Source of the DNA: a bacterium
GTDB taxonomy: Bacteria; Bdellovibrionota_C; UBA2361; RFPC01
Assembly: GCA_022763385.1 (NCBI GenBank)
Contig: JALEGQ010000125.1
Span: 1-43,522, forward strand
Reading direction: 5' to 3'
DNA length: 43,522 nt
Positions 8,508 to 18,666 of the stretch are shown here, in pieces (position 1 is the stretch's first letter; the number at the start of each line of letters is the position of its first letter). The notes under the pieces are model-generated. The model saw only the letters and a program-made list of their open reading frames with translations, searched no databases and was not told the origin of the DNA. The position numbers were made by a program, and so were the translations under genes.

Positions 8508-9173
8508 ATGTCCTCTATGGATAATGACAACCGAGCGCTGCTTCTTGAGGCTACTCGCTTTCTTGCTGACGAAGGGCTTGCTCCAGCGACTGGTGGCAAC
8601 TTTTCTGTTCGGGATACGGCTGAGAGCTTCTTTATCACCCGCTCAGGGGTGGATAAGCGGAGGCTGACAGGGGAAGATCTCCTGCTCTGCGATCGAGACG
8701 GAACACCCAGGGGTGCTGGCCTCGCCCGTCCTTCTGCCGAAACAGCGATTCATGCGGCGCTCTACTCCCTTGCCGACCCTCCAGAAAAGGTCGCCGCGGT
8801 GCTTCACACCCATTCGGTGCCCGCGACTGTGCTCTCGAACGGCGTGCCGCTCTCGAAGGATGGAGCTGGTGAGATTCGATTTTCTGGGTACGAGATGCAG
8901 AAGAGTATCGCCGGGTGTCACTCTCATCTCAGCGAACTCGTCCTCCCGGTGCTGCGAAACTCTCAGGAGATGGAGGATATCGTCTCTCTGCTCCGAGAAG
9001 ACCCGGCTCGGTTTCTTGCGGTGCCGGGATTTGTATTAGCGGGCCACGGGCTCTACACTTGGGGGAGCTCGGTGGCCGAGGCGAGACGTCACTGCGAGGG
9101 GTTTGAATTTCTCCTCAACTGCGAACTCCACCGGAGAATGGTGTTCCGAGAGATTCCCGGAGGAAATGGATGA
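8508..9173 (+). CDS. mtnB: Methylthioribulose-1-phosphate dehydratase
   Basis: This class II aldolase-fold enzyme of 221 residues removes water from 5-methylthioribulose-1-phosphate in the MTA salvage pathway. Visible features are ATGGNFSVR near the N-terminus, SGVDKRRLTGEDLL, the metal-binding HTHS (VLHTHSVPATVLS), the glutamate in GYEMQKSIAG and the third metal histidine in LAGHGLYTWG. The ATG at 8508 follows AGGGG by nine bases; an ATG four codons in is a minor alternative. The stop overlaps the mtnC start as ATGA. The toxin gene ends 33 nt upstream. Confidence 0.93.
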   Translation: MSSMDNDNRALLLEATRFLADEGLAPATGGNFSVRDTAESFFITRSGVDKRRLTGEDLLLCDRDGTPRGAGLARPSAETAIHAALYSLADPPEKVAAVLHTHSVPATVLSNGVPLSKDGAGEIRFSGYEMQKSIAGCHSHLSELVLPVLRNSQEMEDIVSLLREDPARFLAVPGFVLAGHGLYTWGSSVAEARRHCEGFEFLLNCELHRRMVFREIPGGNG

Positions 9174-9901
9174 CGATTCAAGTGGTGCTTACCGATATTG
9201 AGGGGACAACGAGCTCCATCTCTTTCGTCCACGAGGTGCTTTTTCCGTACAGCAAGGAGGCCCTGCCCGGCTTTCTCAGCTCTCAGTGGGAGGACCCAAC
9301 CGTTGCCACGCTCGTACAGGAATGCCTCGCTCTCTCAGACCATGAGGGAGAACGCTCTCCGAGCTCCGTTGCCTCACTCCTCACCACCTGGATCGATGAG
9401 AACCGCAAGACAACCCCTCTCAAGACCCTCCAGGGATTGATCTGGAAGGAGGGATATCACTCCGGAGCCCTCCAAGCTCACCTCTATCCAGAGGTGCCGG
9501 AGAACCTCACCGAATGGCACCGAAGGGGAATGACGCTCGCCGTGTTCTCCTCCGGCTCTATCGCGGCACAACAACTCCTTTTTGCCCACACCACCGCGGG
9601 AGACCTTACTCCGCTCTTCTCGCACTATTTTGATACGACTTCCGGTCCGAAACGCGAGGAGGCCTCCTATACCGCGATCGCCTCTGCGCTTCACACTCCC
9701 CCCTCTTCTATTCTCTTCCTCTCGGACATCGCCGAAGAACTTGATGCGGCGCACAAGAGTGGGATGAAGACGGTTCAACTCGTTCGAGCACAAGATGGAA
9801 CGATCCCGGCTCCCCACCACACCCAGGCAAAAGATTTTTCGGAAGTACACGAACTCTTTTTTTCAGGAGCACCACATGAGCAATCTCCGCATCTACCGTG
9901 A
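9170..9901 (+). CDS. mtnC: Enolase-phosphatase E1
   Basis: This HAD-superfamily enzyme of 243 residues converts 2,3-diketo-5-methylthiopentyl-1-phosphate to acireductone in two steps (enolisation, then dephosphorylation). HAD motif I is DIEGTTSS at the N-terminus with VLFPYSKEAL following. Motif II is VFSSGS, and motif III/IV is ILFLSDIAEELDAA. The family is usually about 225-240 residues, so this is full length. It overlaps mtnB by four bases and mtnD by 26, which places it in the middle of an mtnBCD operon. Confidence 0.93.
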   Translation: MTIQVVLTDIEGTTSSISFVHEVLFPYSKEALPGFLSSQWEDPTVATLVQECLALSDHEGERSPSSVASLLTTWIDENRKTTPLKTLQGLIWKEGYHSGALQAHLYPEVPENLTEWHRRGMTLAVFSSGSIAAQQLLFAHTTAGDLTPLFSHYFDTTSGPKREEASYTAIASALHTPPSSILFLSDIAEELDAAHKSGMKTVQLVRAQDGTIPAPHHTQAKDFSEVHELFFSGAPHEQSPHLP

Positions 9902-10427
9902 AGATACCCCCACCGATATTCTCCGTGAGACCTCTGCCGGAGAAGAGATCTCCTCCCTCCTCAGGGAACACGGCGTTCGTTTTGAACGGTGGGAGGCAGC
10001 AACACCTATCGCCGATACCGCGACTCAAGAAGAGATCATCGAAGCCTATCGAGCTCAGGTTGACCAACTCATGTCTGAGGAGGGATATCAGAGCTACGAC
10101 GTGATCAATATGTATCAGGACCACCCCGAGAAAGAGGCCTTTCGCTCAAAGTTCCGTGCAGAACACACCCACAGCGAAGATGAAGTTCGCTTTTTCGTGA
10201 AGGGCAAGGGGCTCTTTACCCTCCATATCGGGGAAGAGGTCTACGAGGTGATCTGTGAGAAGAACGACCTCATCAGCGTTCCGGCAGGGATTCCACACTG
10301 GTTTGATATGGGGAATGCACCATCGTTTACCTGTATTCGTCTCTTTGATTCAAAAGATGGGTGGGTTGCACACTACACCGGCTCACCAATAGCTTCTGAG
10401 TTCTCCGCACTCGAAACCACCGGATAA
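9876..10427 (+). CDS. mtnD: Acireductone dioxygenase
   Basis: This cupin metalloenzyme oxidises acireductone to the 2-keto acid precursor of methionine (Fe form) or off-pathway products (Ni form). The 183-residue product carries the metal motif HTHSEDEVRFFV and the later PAGIPHWFDMG histidine. The frame is open from 9795, but family alignment begins at MSNLRIYRED, and the ATG at 9876 has CAGGAG six bases upstream, so I use it. Its start lies inside the end of mtnC. It converges with the ABC-F gene across 29 nt, with no convincing terminator between them. Confidence 0.93.
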   Translation: MSNLRIYREDTPTDILRETSAGEEISSLLREHGVRFERWEAATPIADTATQEEIIEAYRAQVDQLMSEEGYQSYDVINMYQDHPEKEAFRSKFRAEHTHSEDEVRFFVKGKGLFTLHIGEEVYEVICEKNDLISVPAGIPHWFDMGNAPSFTCIRLFDSKDGWVAHYTGSPIASEFSALETTG

Positions 10428-10456
10428 TGCGCCGAGGAGGCGATTCGGCAGCAACA

Positions 10457-12262
10457 TCACGAAGAACTGCTCGCCGCTCGTCGCTTATCAAGCTCTTCCC
10501 ACCGATCATAGAGTGCTTCTACGGCTCGCTTCGCATCCGCAAGCTCTTCTGAGATAGCGATACTCTGCTCCGGGTCCTCGTGGAGTTTTGGATCAGCCGC
10601 CCGCTCTTCGATCGCCACAAGCGCTGCTTCTGCCTTTTCAATTTTACGCTCAATCTTGCTGTATTCCCGTTGATCATTGTAGGTAAACTTCGGTGACGAG
10701 GGGCTCGCCTTCTCCGAAGCCGCCACTTTCTCTTTCGGTGCTGACACCTCTTGTTGGCGTTCTTGCTCGGCAAGCCACTGCTCTCGATCGGCAAACTCTC
10801 GTACTGTTCCTTCCTGAAGAAATCCGAGGAAGCTCGTACACACCTCATCCAACATAAATCGGTCGTGGGTAATGAGTACCACAGCGCCCGGGAACTCCAG
10901 GATCATCTTCTCGAGAGCCTCAAGCATCGGGATATCGAGATCATTCGTCGGCTCATCAAGCAGGAGGAGATCTGCTTCCTGACGAACCAGCACGGAGAGG
11001 AGCGCACGAGCCTGCTCCCCTCCGGAGAGCGTGCTGAGAGGCTTTCGGTGATCTTCCGCTTGAAAGCCGAACCTCGCCCCCCAGCCGATGACGTGACAGG
11101 GACGTCCCCCATAGACCACCGAATCACTTCCATCACCGAGCAGCTCTCCAAGAGTTTTCCACTCTCGGAGCGACTCACGAAGCTGATCGAAATACACAAT
11201 CCGCAGCCCAGCGACCTGCTTTACCTTCCCCGTATCCGGGGTGAGCTCTCCTCCGATCAGGCGGAGAAGGGTCGATTTTCCCTGCCCATTTGCACCAAGA
11301 ATCCCAAGGCAGCTCCGATTCCTGAGGGTAAAAGAGAGTTGTCGAATGAGTGGCGTTTCATCAAAACCAAATGTGACCTTGATAAGCTCGACAAGCTCCT
11401 TACTGCCCCGCTCAGAGGATTGAAAGGCAGTAAATTTCTCCGGGTCCTGCTGTCGAGAACGTGCACTCCGAAGCTCCTCCTTCAAGCGAGCAGCCTCCTT
11501 CAGGCGAAATGAAGCCTTTCCGGTTCTCGCCTTCGGACTCCGCGATGCCCACTCCAACTCCCGCCTCGCCTTGTTCGCAAGCGAAGAGGTTCGCTTTGCT
11601 TCCTGTTCAAGAAACTCCGCTCGCTTTGCACGGTACTCTAAAAAGTTTCCCGAAGACTCAAAGAAACCGTTCGGGAAGATCGGTGAGATCTCCATGATCT
11701 TCTCAACCGTCTCATTGAGAAAGTAGCGATCATGGGACACCATCACCCAGCCGAACGAGGCTGTTTGAAGATACCGTTCGAGCCAGAGCAGGCCCTCTCG
11801 ATCAAGGTGGTTCGTTGGCTCATCAAGCAGGAGCAGTTCCGGCTCTCTCGCCATGGCAGCGGCGAGCGAGAGGCGTTTTTTCCATCCTCCAGAAAGCTGC
11901 TTGACCGGAAGAGAGAAATCAGAGAACCCCGCTCGGCTCAGTGCTTTTGCTCCCGCCACCTCCGGGTCAGCGTGGTGCACTCCCTTTAGTCGAGCGCTCA
12001 TCGCCTCGCTCACGGACTGATCTTCATCGAACTCTTCGTTCTGAGGGACGTACGCCGTTCGGAGCGTGCTCTCCACAAGCACCCGACCACTATCTGGAAC
12101 AAGGAGCTCCGCCATCACCCGCAGGAGAGTAGATTTACCGCTGCCGTTCGGTCCGACGATACCGATTCTCGCGCGCTGTGGTACCGTAAGCCGGAGATCT
12201 TGAAAGACCTGCTTCTCCCCCAATTGAACCGACACACTGTCAAGCTGCACTAAGGCACTCAT
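10457..12262 (-). CDS. uup: ABC-F ATPase, Uup type
   Basis: This soluble protein of 601 residues has two ABC cassettes: Walker A GPNGSGKS with LSGGWKKRL and DEPTNHLD, then GANGQGKS with LSGGEQARALL and DEPTNDLD. The linker contains LEWASRSPKARTGKASF, typical of Uup and relatives, and the C-terminus (about 520-600) is a charged coiled coil (KIERKIEKAEAALVAIEE...). ABC-F proteins act on the ribosome or, for Uup, on branched DNA and ribosome homeostasis. The first possible start is GTG at 12277, but ATG at 12262 makes a four-base ATGA overlap with mtnA and is preferred. There is no transmembrane domain. Confidence 0.9.
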   Translation of the reverse strand: MSALVQLDSVSVQLGEKQVFQDLRLTVPQRARIGIVGPNGSGKSTLLRVMAELLVPDSGRVLVESTLRTAYVPQNEEFDEDQSVSEAMSARLKGVHHADPEVAGAKALSRAGFSDFSLPVKQLSGGWKKRLSLAAAMAREPELLLLDEPTNHLDREGLLWLERYLQTASFGWVMVSHDRYFLNETVEKIMEISPIFPNGFFESSGNFLEYRAKRAEFLEQEAKRTSSLANKARRELEWASRSPKARTGKASFRLKEAARLKEELRSARSRQQDPEKFTAFQSSERGSKELVELIKVTFGFDETPLIRQLSFTLRNRSCLGILGANGQGKSTLLRLIGGELTPDTGKVKQVAGLRIVYFDQLRESLREWKTLGELLGDGSDSVVYGGRPCHVIGWGARFGFQAEDHRKPLSTLSGGEQARALLSVLVRQEADLLLLDEPTNDLDIPMLEALEKMILEFPGAVVLITHDRFMLDEVCTSFLGFLQEGTVREFADREQWLAEQERQQEVSAPKEKVAASEKASPSSPKFTYNDQREYSKIERKIEKAEAALVAIEERAADPKLHEDPEQSIAISEELADAKRAVEALYDRWEELDKRRAASSSS

Positions 12263-13356
12263 AACGGGGGCGCCCACTCCGCCGCTCCGCCAGAGGGCTC
12301 AGGGTGTTTCTCCGGTGGAAGCTCAAAACGTCCCTCCTCGGAGGCAAGCACCACTCCCCCATCCAAGATCCACCCCGTTATCAATGCAGCCGGGGTAACA
12401 TCAAATGCTGGATTCGAAACGGGAGCACTCTGTTTACTCCAGAGAAAAGATCCCCTCTTCGGGGCTCCATCAGAGAGCACTGCGCCGGCAAATCCCCGCA
12501 CCTCATCCTCGTGCCGTTGTTCGATCGGAATCTCTACTCCTGACGAACACTCCATATCAACGGTCGTTCTCGGGGCCGCAACGTAGAAAGGTATTTTATG
12601 ATACTGCGCCAACACCGCGAGAGAATAAGTCCCGATCTTATTCGCGAAGTCCCCATTCGCCGCGATCCGATCTGCTCCGACAATAATGCAATCAACCTCA
12701 CCTCGAGCCATCAGTGCTCCAGCCATATTGTCGCAGATGAGCGCATACGGAACGCCGCTCTTCTCGAGCTCCCACGCGGTCAAACGTCCCCCTTGGAGAA
12801 GAGGACGGGTTTCATCAACCCACACCTGAACATCCATTCCGGCCTCATGAGCCTTCGTACAGATGCCAAGCGCTGTCCCACGACCTGCAGTGGCAAGACT
12901 TCCCGTGTTGCAGTGGGTGAGAATTCGAGATCCGTGCGAGAGAACCGTAAGCCCAGCAACGGCGATCTCTTCACAGAGCTGCACATCCTGAGCAAAGATT
13001 CGGAGCGCCTCTTGCTGGAGCAGCTCCTGCCAGTTGTCCTCGGGCAGGAGCTGCTCCAGACCATCAAGGGCGTGCATAAGATTGACCGCCGTCGGACGAG
13101 AGCTCCGGAGAAGCTGAAGAAGGTTCCGAGTCTCTTCCCGAGAGGCTAGCCCCCGAGCGATCTGGGTTGCGACGTAGAGTGCTGCCGCAACCGCGATCGC
13201 TGGAGCCCCTCGAACCTTGAGCTGAGTAATCGCTTCCAAGACCTCGTGGTCTTCACGACACGCCACCCACTCTTCCTCATGAGGAAGGCGTTGTTGATCG
13301 AGCAGGAAGAGGATCCCACCGGTCACTCGAATGGAAGTCGCCGCAACGTCTCTCAC
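12259..13356 (-). CDS. mtnA: Methylthioribose-1-phosphate isomerase
   Basis: This enzyme isomerises MTR-1-phosphate to methylthioribulose-1-phosphate, the step just before MtnB. The eIF2B-like fold is shown by VRGAPAIAVAAALYVA, THCNTGSLATAGRGTALG (with the catalytic cysteine) and IVGADRIAANGDFANKIGTY (with the catalytic aspartate), then VAAPRTTVD. The start is uncertain. TTG at 13389 lacks a ribosome site, while GTG at 13356 has GACGAG upstream and gives a family-like N-terminus about 18 residues before LLDQ, so I chose it (365 residues). The gene is on the opposite strand to mtnBCD and convergent with it, separated by the ABC-F gene. No mtnP or mtnK, which would supply its substrate, is in the window. 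Confidence 0.9.
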   Translation of the reverse strand: MRDVAATSIRVTGGILFLLDQQRLPHEEEWVACREDHEVLEAITQLKVRGAPAIAVAAALYVATQIARGLASREETRNLLQLLRSSRPTAVNLMHALDGLEQLLPEDNWQELLQQEALRIFAQDVQLCEEIAVAGLTVLSHGSRILTHCNTGSLATAGRGTALGICTKAHEAGMDVQVWVDETRPLLQGGRLTAWELEKSGVPYALICDNMAGALMARGEVDCIIVGADRIAANGDFANKIGTYSLAVLAQYHKIPFYVAAPRTTVDMECSSGVEIPIEQRHEDEVRGFAGAVLSDGAPKRGSFLWSKQSAPVSNPAFDVTPAALITGWILDGGVVLASEEGRFELPPEKHPEPSGGAAEWAPPL

Positions 13357-13375
13357 ACCGTTCTCGTCGAGTGAT

Positions 13376-15124
13376 CTACGAGCAGTCAATGAGGATTTCA
13401 GCCGGGAACTCCTGCTTCAAGACCTCATCCTGGCGAGCAAGGTTTCGACGACGCCTTCCGAGCCGTCGAATTTTTCGAGCAACTCGCCCCTTCCTCCTCG
13501 CCATTCGCTTACCACGGCGTTCTATTCGGCGACCAATCTGAGTCAGCAGATCAGAATTGGCTGTGTAATCGATAAATCGAGACTGAGAGTTCACCGCCAC
13601 ACAGGTTGGGTTGTCACACGAAACGACAACAGAACTCCCCTGACTCCAGATATCAATCCAACTGGCTTGATACGCTTGCTCACTCCGAGAGAGCGCTGAA
13701 CCGTAGGCCGTCTTGTCCCCCGAAAGATTCCGGAACGCCCGAATCAACGCTTTATTAACGTTAAACTTATCAAAGGCGAGTCCATCAAAAGCAAAGAGGT
13801 CCGATGAGATATCGGTGTCTTGGCAGTCATCAAAGCATACGGAGTCATCAGCACCGCAGATGCCACACACATTCTTGCTCTCGTTATTTCCAAAGCAGAC
13901 TCCGCAGTCATCTTTTGCTTGATTGACGTTGAGGGGGGACACACACTCTCCACACTCATCAATCACCGCATCACCGTTCGGGTTACTGAGGCAGTCAACA
14001 CAGGTGGAGTTGTTTCCGAAACAGACCCCGCACTCATCCTTCGCATCACCGTAGAGGTCATCTCCAGGACAGAGCTCACAATCGTCCTTCCCAACGCCGT
14101 ACCCAGTATCTCCAGGACAGAAGCCACACTCATCCTTCCCAAGTCCGTACTCATCCTCGTCTACCGGACAGAACCCACATTCATCACGGCCCGGCCCGTT
14201 ACACACGCCGCACTCATCAAGAACACAGATCTGGCGACAGTACTTGAGCTCGGCGACAGAACCGGAAGTGTCATCAAAGGTAAGCTGAAGTCGCTTTACC
14301 ACCGTTCCGTGATACGGCATCTGAATCTCTGCAAAGGAATTGTCTCCGAGCGCAGGTGAGCTTGGTGGAGCAAAAGCAACATCTCCATTGGGCTTAAAAC
14401 CGATTACTTCGATCTGTTCCGCAAGGCCAGCCTCTACCTCAACATCGAGGAACTGAAGGCTCTGTACCTGAACGGGTGAGCTAAACTCGAAATTAATGAT
14501 TCCACCACTCGCACTATCATCTGGCTCATCGACGATACCGTCACTATTCGCATCGATAGTGTTCTCAGGGATGATAAGGATATTTCCGAGCGGGGTGCGG
14601 TTCGAAGCCCCCCCGACTCCTCGACCTGGTCCCCCATAGATCTCATTCGGAGAACCGAGATCGGGATCACCACCGGAACAGTCCGCCGGATTAGAACTGC
14701 CGCCACAACTGCTGTCGAAGATAATCGGCCCAATGATGTTCGCGCCGATACCTGACGCTGCTGGAGCCGAAAAACTCGTAGCGCTAATCTGCACTCCTTG
14801 TGCGCTATACTGACCCCTAACGTACTCCCCTGCCGTCATCTTCGAAGAGGAACCAAAGGTCTCATCAAAGTCAATCGTAACGAGATTACCGGGAGCACAC
14901 CGGAACCGGTCAGGACCAACTGGTGGGACTGGGCTTGATGATGGGTCCGCCAACACCGGCACCGGCTTGGTAGAATCTGCCTCTGGTCCCGCATCATCAC
15001 CGATAGCATAGAGATCGGTTGGGAAGATCGCGGCCACAGCGATGAGCGCGATACAGAGAGACGAGACCACAAGAGCTCTCTCCTCTTGGTCAAACAGGCG
15101 TGACAAACCAGAACGATGTTTCAT
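13376..15124 (-). CDS. Secreted Asp/Cys-rich repeat protein with Arg-rich tail
   Basis: I do not recognise a named family for this 582-residue product. A hydrophobic stretch (about 18-40) serves as a signal peptide or anchor. Residues about 75-290 form a beta-rich domain of a kind seen in secreted surface proteins. Residues about 295-440 hold a run of short repeats of the form DECGxCxGxxxxxGxxK, rich in Asp and Cys, which resemble thrombospondin-3/EF-hand-like calcium loops. The last 80 residues are strikingly basic (RRIERRGKRMARRKGR...), then a short tail. It has a strong GGAGGAG ribosome site eight bases from its ATG. Calcium binding and disulfide bonding outside the cytoplasm are inference from composition. 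Confidence 0.7.
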   Translation of the reverse strand: MKHRSGLSRLFDQEERALVVSSLCIALIAVAAIFPTDLYAIGDDAGPEADSTKPVPVLADPSSSPVPPVGPDRFRCAPGNLVTIDFDETFGSSSKMTAGEYVRGQYSAQGVQISATSFSAPAASGIGANIIGPIIFDSSCGGSSNPADCSGGDPDLGSPNEIYGGPGRGVGGASNRTPLGNILIIPENTIDANSDGIVDEPDDSASGGIINFEFSSPVQVQSLQFLDVEVEAGLAEQIEVIGFKPNGDVAFAPPSSPALGDNSFAEIQMPYHGTVVKRLQLTFDDTSGSVAELKYCRQICVLDECGVCNGPGRDECGFCPVDEDEYGLGKDECGFCPGDTGYGVGKDDCELCPGDDLYGDAKDECGVCFGNNSTCVDCLSNPNGDAVIDECGECVSPLNVNQAKDDCGVCFGNNESKNVCGICGADDSVCFDDCQDTDISSDLFAFDGLAFDKFNVNKALIRAFRNLSGDKTAYGSALSRSEQAYQASWIDIWSQGSSVVVSCDNPTCVAVNSQSRFIDYTANSDLLTQIGRRIERRGKRMARRKGRVARKIRRLGRRRRNLARQDEVLKQEFPAEILIDCS

Positions 15125-15270
15125 TATCTTCTCTCCTCCCGCTATGGGTGAATTAAACTGCGTACTCTCTACTTGTTGTTATAAGAGCAGCGTGCTCGAT
15201 GTTACGTGAAAGAGTCGAAATAGTCATCCTCTCCGAGGCATGCGTACTGCTCGGATACGAAAAAATCGTG

Positions 15271-16878
15271 CTACTCGACTGAAAAGCGGTTATCGATAAG
15301 GGTATCTCGAAGATATTCTTCGTCTTTTTCTGGGTAGTCCAAGGTATAATGAAGCCCCCTACTCTCTCGCCGGAGAAGGGCCGAGCGGATGATGATATCA
15401 GCAACGAGATTTAAGTTCCTGAGCTCGAGGAGGTCAGTACTCACATAAAAATCCCAGTAGTATCGCTCGATCTCTTCTCTGATCAGTTCGTTTCGTCGAC
15501 GAGCTCGCTCCAACCGTTTCGTGGAACGAACGATGCCGACGTAGTTCCACATCAGCCGACGCACCTCTTCCCAGTTCTGGAGGATAACGACCTGCTCATC
15601 ACTGTCCGTCGCCCTCCCGGTATCCCACGGCTTTATGGCCGTATGCGGGAGCCCCCTGGGAAGATCTTCAAGACTCTTACGTGCCGCACGCGTTCCGATC
15701 ACCAGCCCCTCCAAGAGAGAATTTGAAGCGAGGCGGTTCGCCCCGTGCAGACCGGTGCACGCCACCTCTCCAGCGGCGTAGAGGTTTCGAATATTTGTTG
15801 CTCCATCCCCGTCAGTGATCACTCCACCACAACAGTAGTGTGCCGCAGGAACCACCGGGATCGGCTCTCGTGAGGGATCAAAGCCGAACTCGAGACACCG
15901 TTCGTAAATCGTTGGAAAGTGATCCTGAACGAACGAGGCACCTCGATGACTAATGTCGAGCAGAACATACTCCTCTCCGTGAAGCTTCATCTCCGCGTCG
16001 ATCGCTCGAGCGACGATATCTCGAGGAGCAAGCTCTCGCCGCTCGTCGTACCGGTGAAGAAACGGCTCTCCATTTCCCCTCGTGAGAAGAGCCCCTTCAC
16101 CTCTCATCGCTTCGGTGATCAGGAAATTTTTTGCCCTCGGATGAAAGAGACAGGTGGGGTGAAACTGGAAGAATTCCATATTGGCGATCGGAACCCCAGC
16201 TCGATAACACATCGCCAATCCATCGCCCGTTGCAACATCAGGGTTCGACGTATAAAGATACACCTTTCCCGCCCCACCGGTAGCAACGAGCACTCGCTTT
16301 GCAAGATAGGGAGTGATCTTTCCCCCCTCGGAGAGAACATAGGCGCCAAGTACCGAATTCGGCTGGTCGCGACCGACGGTGTGCTTGTGGCTGGTAATGA
16401 GGTCGATGGCGAACCTATGTGGAAGAAAGGTGATGTTCTGGTGCTCTTCCGCGGCAGCAAGAAGCGCCCGTTGAATCTCGTAGCCGGTAGCATCGGCAGC
16501 GTGAAGAATTCGTCGAGCCGAGTGCCCTCCTTCTTGGTGCAGGTGATATCCGTCTCGGTACGTATCAAAATCAGCCCCACGACGAATTAACCGCTCCACA
16601 CATGCCGGGCCTTCCCGCACGATCATCTCTACTATTGAGCGATCGCACAGCCCAGCCCCCGCCGTGAGGGTATCTTCGATGTGCGCCTCAAATGAATCTC
16701 CCGCGTCAGAAACCGCGGCGATCCCCCCCTGCGCCCACGCCGTCGAAGAGTGCGAGAGCTCTCCCTTAAAGAGCACTGCAACGGTTCCATGCTCCGCCAC
16801 CTCCAGCGCGTAGGTGAGTCCCGCGACACCACCACCGATCACGAGAAAATCAACTCTCTCTGAAGAGGTGCTGCTCAC
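15271..16878 (-). CDS. nadB: L-aspartate oxidase
   Basis: This FAD enzyme oxidises L-aspartate to iminoaspartate, the first step of de novo NAD synthesis. The N-terminal dinucleotide fold is [18 protein letters not shown]. Active-site blocks are [45 protein letters not shown] and [11 protein letters not shown]; the C-terminal three-helix domain follows. I place the start at GTG 16878, where it overlaps the aroC stop as GTGA and gives 535 residues, the usual family length; the longer frame to 16968 adds a Ser/Pro-rich extension lying inside aroC. It is the last gene of the aroA operon. nadA and nadC are not in the window. Confidence 0.93.
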   Translation of the reverse strand: MSSTSSERVDFLVIGGGVAGLTYALEVAEHGTVAVLFKGELSHSSTAWAQGGIAAVSDAGDSFEAHIEDTLTAGAGLCDRSIVEMIVREGPACVERLIRRGADFDTYRDGYHLHQEGGHSARRILHAADATGYEIQRALLAAAEEHQNITFLPHRFAIDLITSHKHTVGRDQPNSVLGAYVLSEGGKITPYLAKRVLVATGGAGKVYLYTSNPDVATGDGLAMCYRAGVPIANMEFFQFHPTCLFHPRAKNFLITEAMRGEGALLTRGNGEPFLHRYDERRELAPRDIVARAIDAEMKLHGEEYVLLDISHRGASFVQDHFPTIYERCLEFGFDPSREPIPVVPAAHYCCGGVITDGDGATNIRNLYAAGEVACTGLHGANRLASNSLLEGLVIGTRAARKSLEDLPRGLPHTAIKPWDTGRATDSDEQVVILQNWEEVRRLMWNYVGIVRSTKRLERARRRNELIREEIERYYWDFYVSTDLLELRNLNLVADIIIRSALLRRESRGLHYTLDYPEKDEEYLRDTLIDNRFSVE

Positions 16879-17960
16879 TGGTTCTGGGCCTTGTGTCGGA
16901 GGAGATGATCGAGAATCACCAGTGCCGACATCGCCTCTACGATCGGCACCGCTCGCGGAACAACACACGGATCATGACGCCCCGCCGCAGAGAGCTTTAC
17001 AGACTCCCCTTCGGTCGTCACCGTCTCCTGCTCGTGTTGAATCGTAGAAACTGGCTTAAAGGCTACCCGAAAGTAAATAAGCTCTCCGGTGCTAATCCCT
17101 CCGGTCACCCCTCCCGCATTATTCGTTCTCGTCCGAATCGTGTTCTTCTCTACCGCGTAGAATGGGTCATTGTGCTCGCTCCCTCTCATCTCGACTCCGG
17201 CAAAACCAGAACCGATCTCAAATCCCTTCACCGCATTGATGCTCAACATCGCCTTTCCGAGATCGGCGTTCAACTTGTCAAATACCGGCTCGCCGAGGCC
17301 GGCGGGGACCCCTCGGATCAGGCCACAAACGACTCCCCCGATGGAGTCTCCGGCGTCACGTACCTCCTCTACGAGCGCGATCATCTCCTTTGCTGCTTCC
17401 TGATCGGGACATCGAATGATATTCGACTCTACCTGCTCCTGAGAGAGCTGCTCTCGATCCACCACCGATGAGATATCCCCGGTCTGCTCTACATAGGCGA
17501 GCGTTTCGATCTGGTACTGCTCTCGGAGGTATTTTTTCGCGATCGCGCCGGCCGCTACTCGCGCCAGTGTCTCACGAGCAGAGGCCCTTCCACTCCCCCT
17601 CCAATCGCGAATACCGTACTTCTCGCTGTAGGTATGGTCAGCATGCGACGGCCGAAGAACCCCAAGAAGGTCGTGATAATCCTCAGAACGCATATCCTTG
17701 TTCTTCGCCAATAACATGATCGGCGTTCCGGTCGTTCTTCCCTCAAAAACGCCGGAGTGAATTGAGATCTCATCGGTTTCCTTGCGAGGGGTTGTAATTG
17801 CGCTCTGCCCCGGGCGTCTCCGATCGAGCTCCGGTTGAATATCAGCCTCAGTGAGCGCAAGCCCCGGAGGGCACCCATCAACGATAACCCCAACAGAACC
17901 GCCGTGAGATTCTCCAAACGTTGAGATTCGAAAAAGCTCTCCAAAACTGTTTCCTGCCAT
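16875..17960 (-). CDS. aroC: Chorismate synthase
   Basis: The 361-residue enzyme uses reduced FMN to turn EPSP into chorismate. Signature blocks are the N-terminal [24 protein letters not shown], then [15 protein letters not shown], the [11 protein letters not shown] segment, and [16 protein letters not shown] with [11 protein letters not shown]. The ATG at 17960 lies four bases after the aroD stop. It closes the shikimate pathway in this operon, and its stop is shared with the nadB start. Confidence 0.96.
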   Translation of the reverse strand: MAGNSFGELFRISTFGESHGGSVGVIVDGCPPGLALTEADIQPELDRRRPGQSAITTPRKETDEISIHSGVFEGRTTGTPIMLLAKNKDMRSEDYHDLLGVLRPSHADHTYSEKYGIRDWRGSGRASARETLARVAAGAIAKKYLREQYQIETLAYVEQTGDISSVVDREQLSQEQVESNIIRCPDQEAAKEMIALVEEVRDAGDSIGGVVCGLIRGVPAGLGEPVFDKLNADLGKAMLSINAVKGFEIGSGFAGVEMRGSEHNDPFYAVEKNTIRTRTNNAGGVTGGISTGELIYFRVAFKPVSTIQHEQETVTTEGESVKLSAAGRHDPCVVPRAVPIVEAMSALVILDHLLRHKAQNQ

Positions 17961-17964
17961 ACTT

Positions 17965-18666
17965 CTACCTCTTTCGCATGCGCTCTAGAATAGCGTCAAT
18001 CTGCTTTTTCTCCTCAAGTGCAAGCTGTCCCGATGCCGTTGCAACCGGCGCCTCGCTCTCAGATGATAAGACCGTGAGAAAGGTGTACGCACTTCCAAGC
18101 TGCTCAGCGAATATTCGGGTCATCATACCGTACTCACCCATTCCGAGTACAACAGCGCTCTTTCCCGCACTCCGTAGCTCTTCAGCGAGCAAGAGGAGAC
18201 GAAGGGCATCTCGTTGATTCTCACAGAGACAGGCGAGCTTTACGGTATCTGGTGCATACTGCTCCATTCGCGCCACAGTCTCTCGCAGGTCACGATCTGA
18301 GGGAGTTCGGGTGTAGTTATGATACGAAACGATCAGCCCAGCGGACCGAGACTCAGCCCGGTAAAAATCAAGCTCCTCTTCCTGAACCGTAATATCAAAG
18401 TCCCATACGATCCGATCACGTTGAAGCGATTCGATATACCGTTTTCGCTCCTTAAAGGGGGTCCGAGAGGGAGAGAGATCTTCCCGTCGAAAGAGGAGCA
18501 GAAACGAGGTTGCACTCTCCTCGATAAATGACACTACCTCCGCTTGCGAATCTCCCTCAAGGTAATCCAACCAGATCTCAAAGAGATCAAAATCCTTATC
18601 GTACCGTTCAACGGTGGCTCTTACGTTCTCGAACTCAGCAGTCCGTATGGGGAGACAACACTTCAT
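17965..18666 (-). CDS. aroD: 3-dehydroquinate dehydratase, type I
   Basis: This TIM-barrel enzyme of 233 residues dehydrates 3-dehydroquinate through a Schiff base. The class I residues are visible: [10 protein letters not shown] (substrate-binding acid), the catalytic histidine in [11 protein letters not shown] and the Schiff-base lysine in [12 protein letters not shown]. The C-terminal loop has the usual ASGQL near [14 protein letters not shown]. Its start overlaps the preceding aroK/aroE stop as ATGA. It differs from the type II dehydratases common in many bacteria, and it is a free-standing enzyme, not fused to AroE as in plants. Confidence 0.93.
   Translation of the reverse strand: MKCCLPIRTAEFENVRATVERYDKDFDLFEIWLDYLEGDSQAEVVSFIEESATSFLLLFRREDLSPSRTPFKERKRYIESLQRDRIVWDFDITVQEEELDFYRAESRSAGLIVSYHNYTRTPSDRDLRETVARMEQYAPDTVKLACLCENQRDALRLLLLAEELRSAGKSAVVLGMGEYGMMTRIFAEQLGSAYTFLTVLSSESEAPVATASGQLALEEKKQIDAILERMRKR

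Noticed and set aside
10428..10456. Bidirectional terminator between mtnD and the ABC-F gene
   Set aside because: A GCCGA/TCGGC pairing exists but with a 9-base loop and no T tract.
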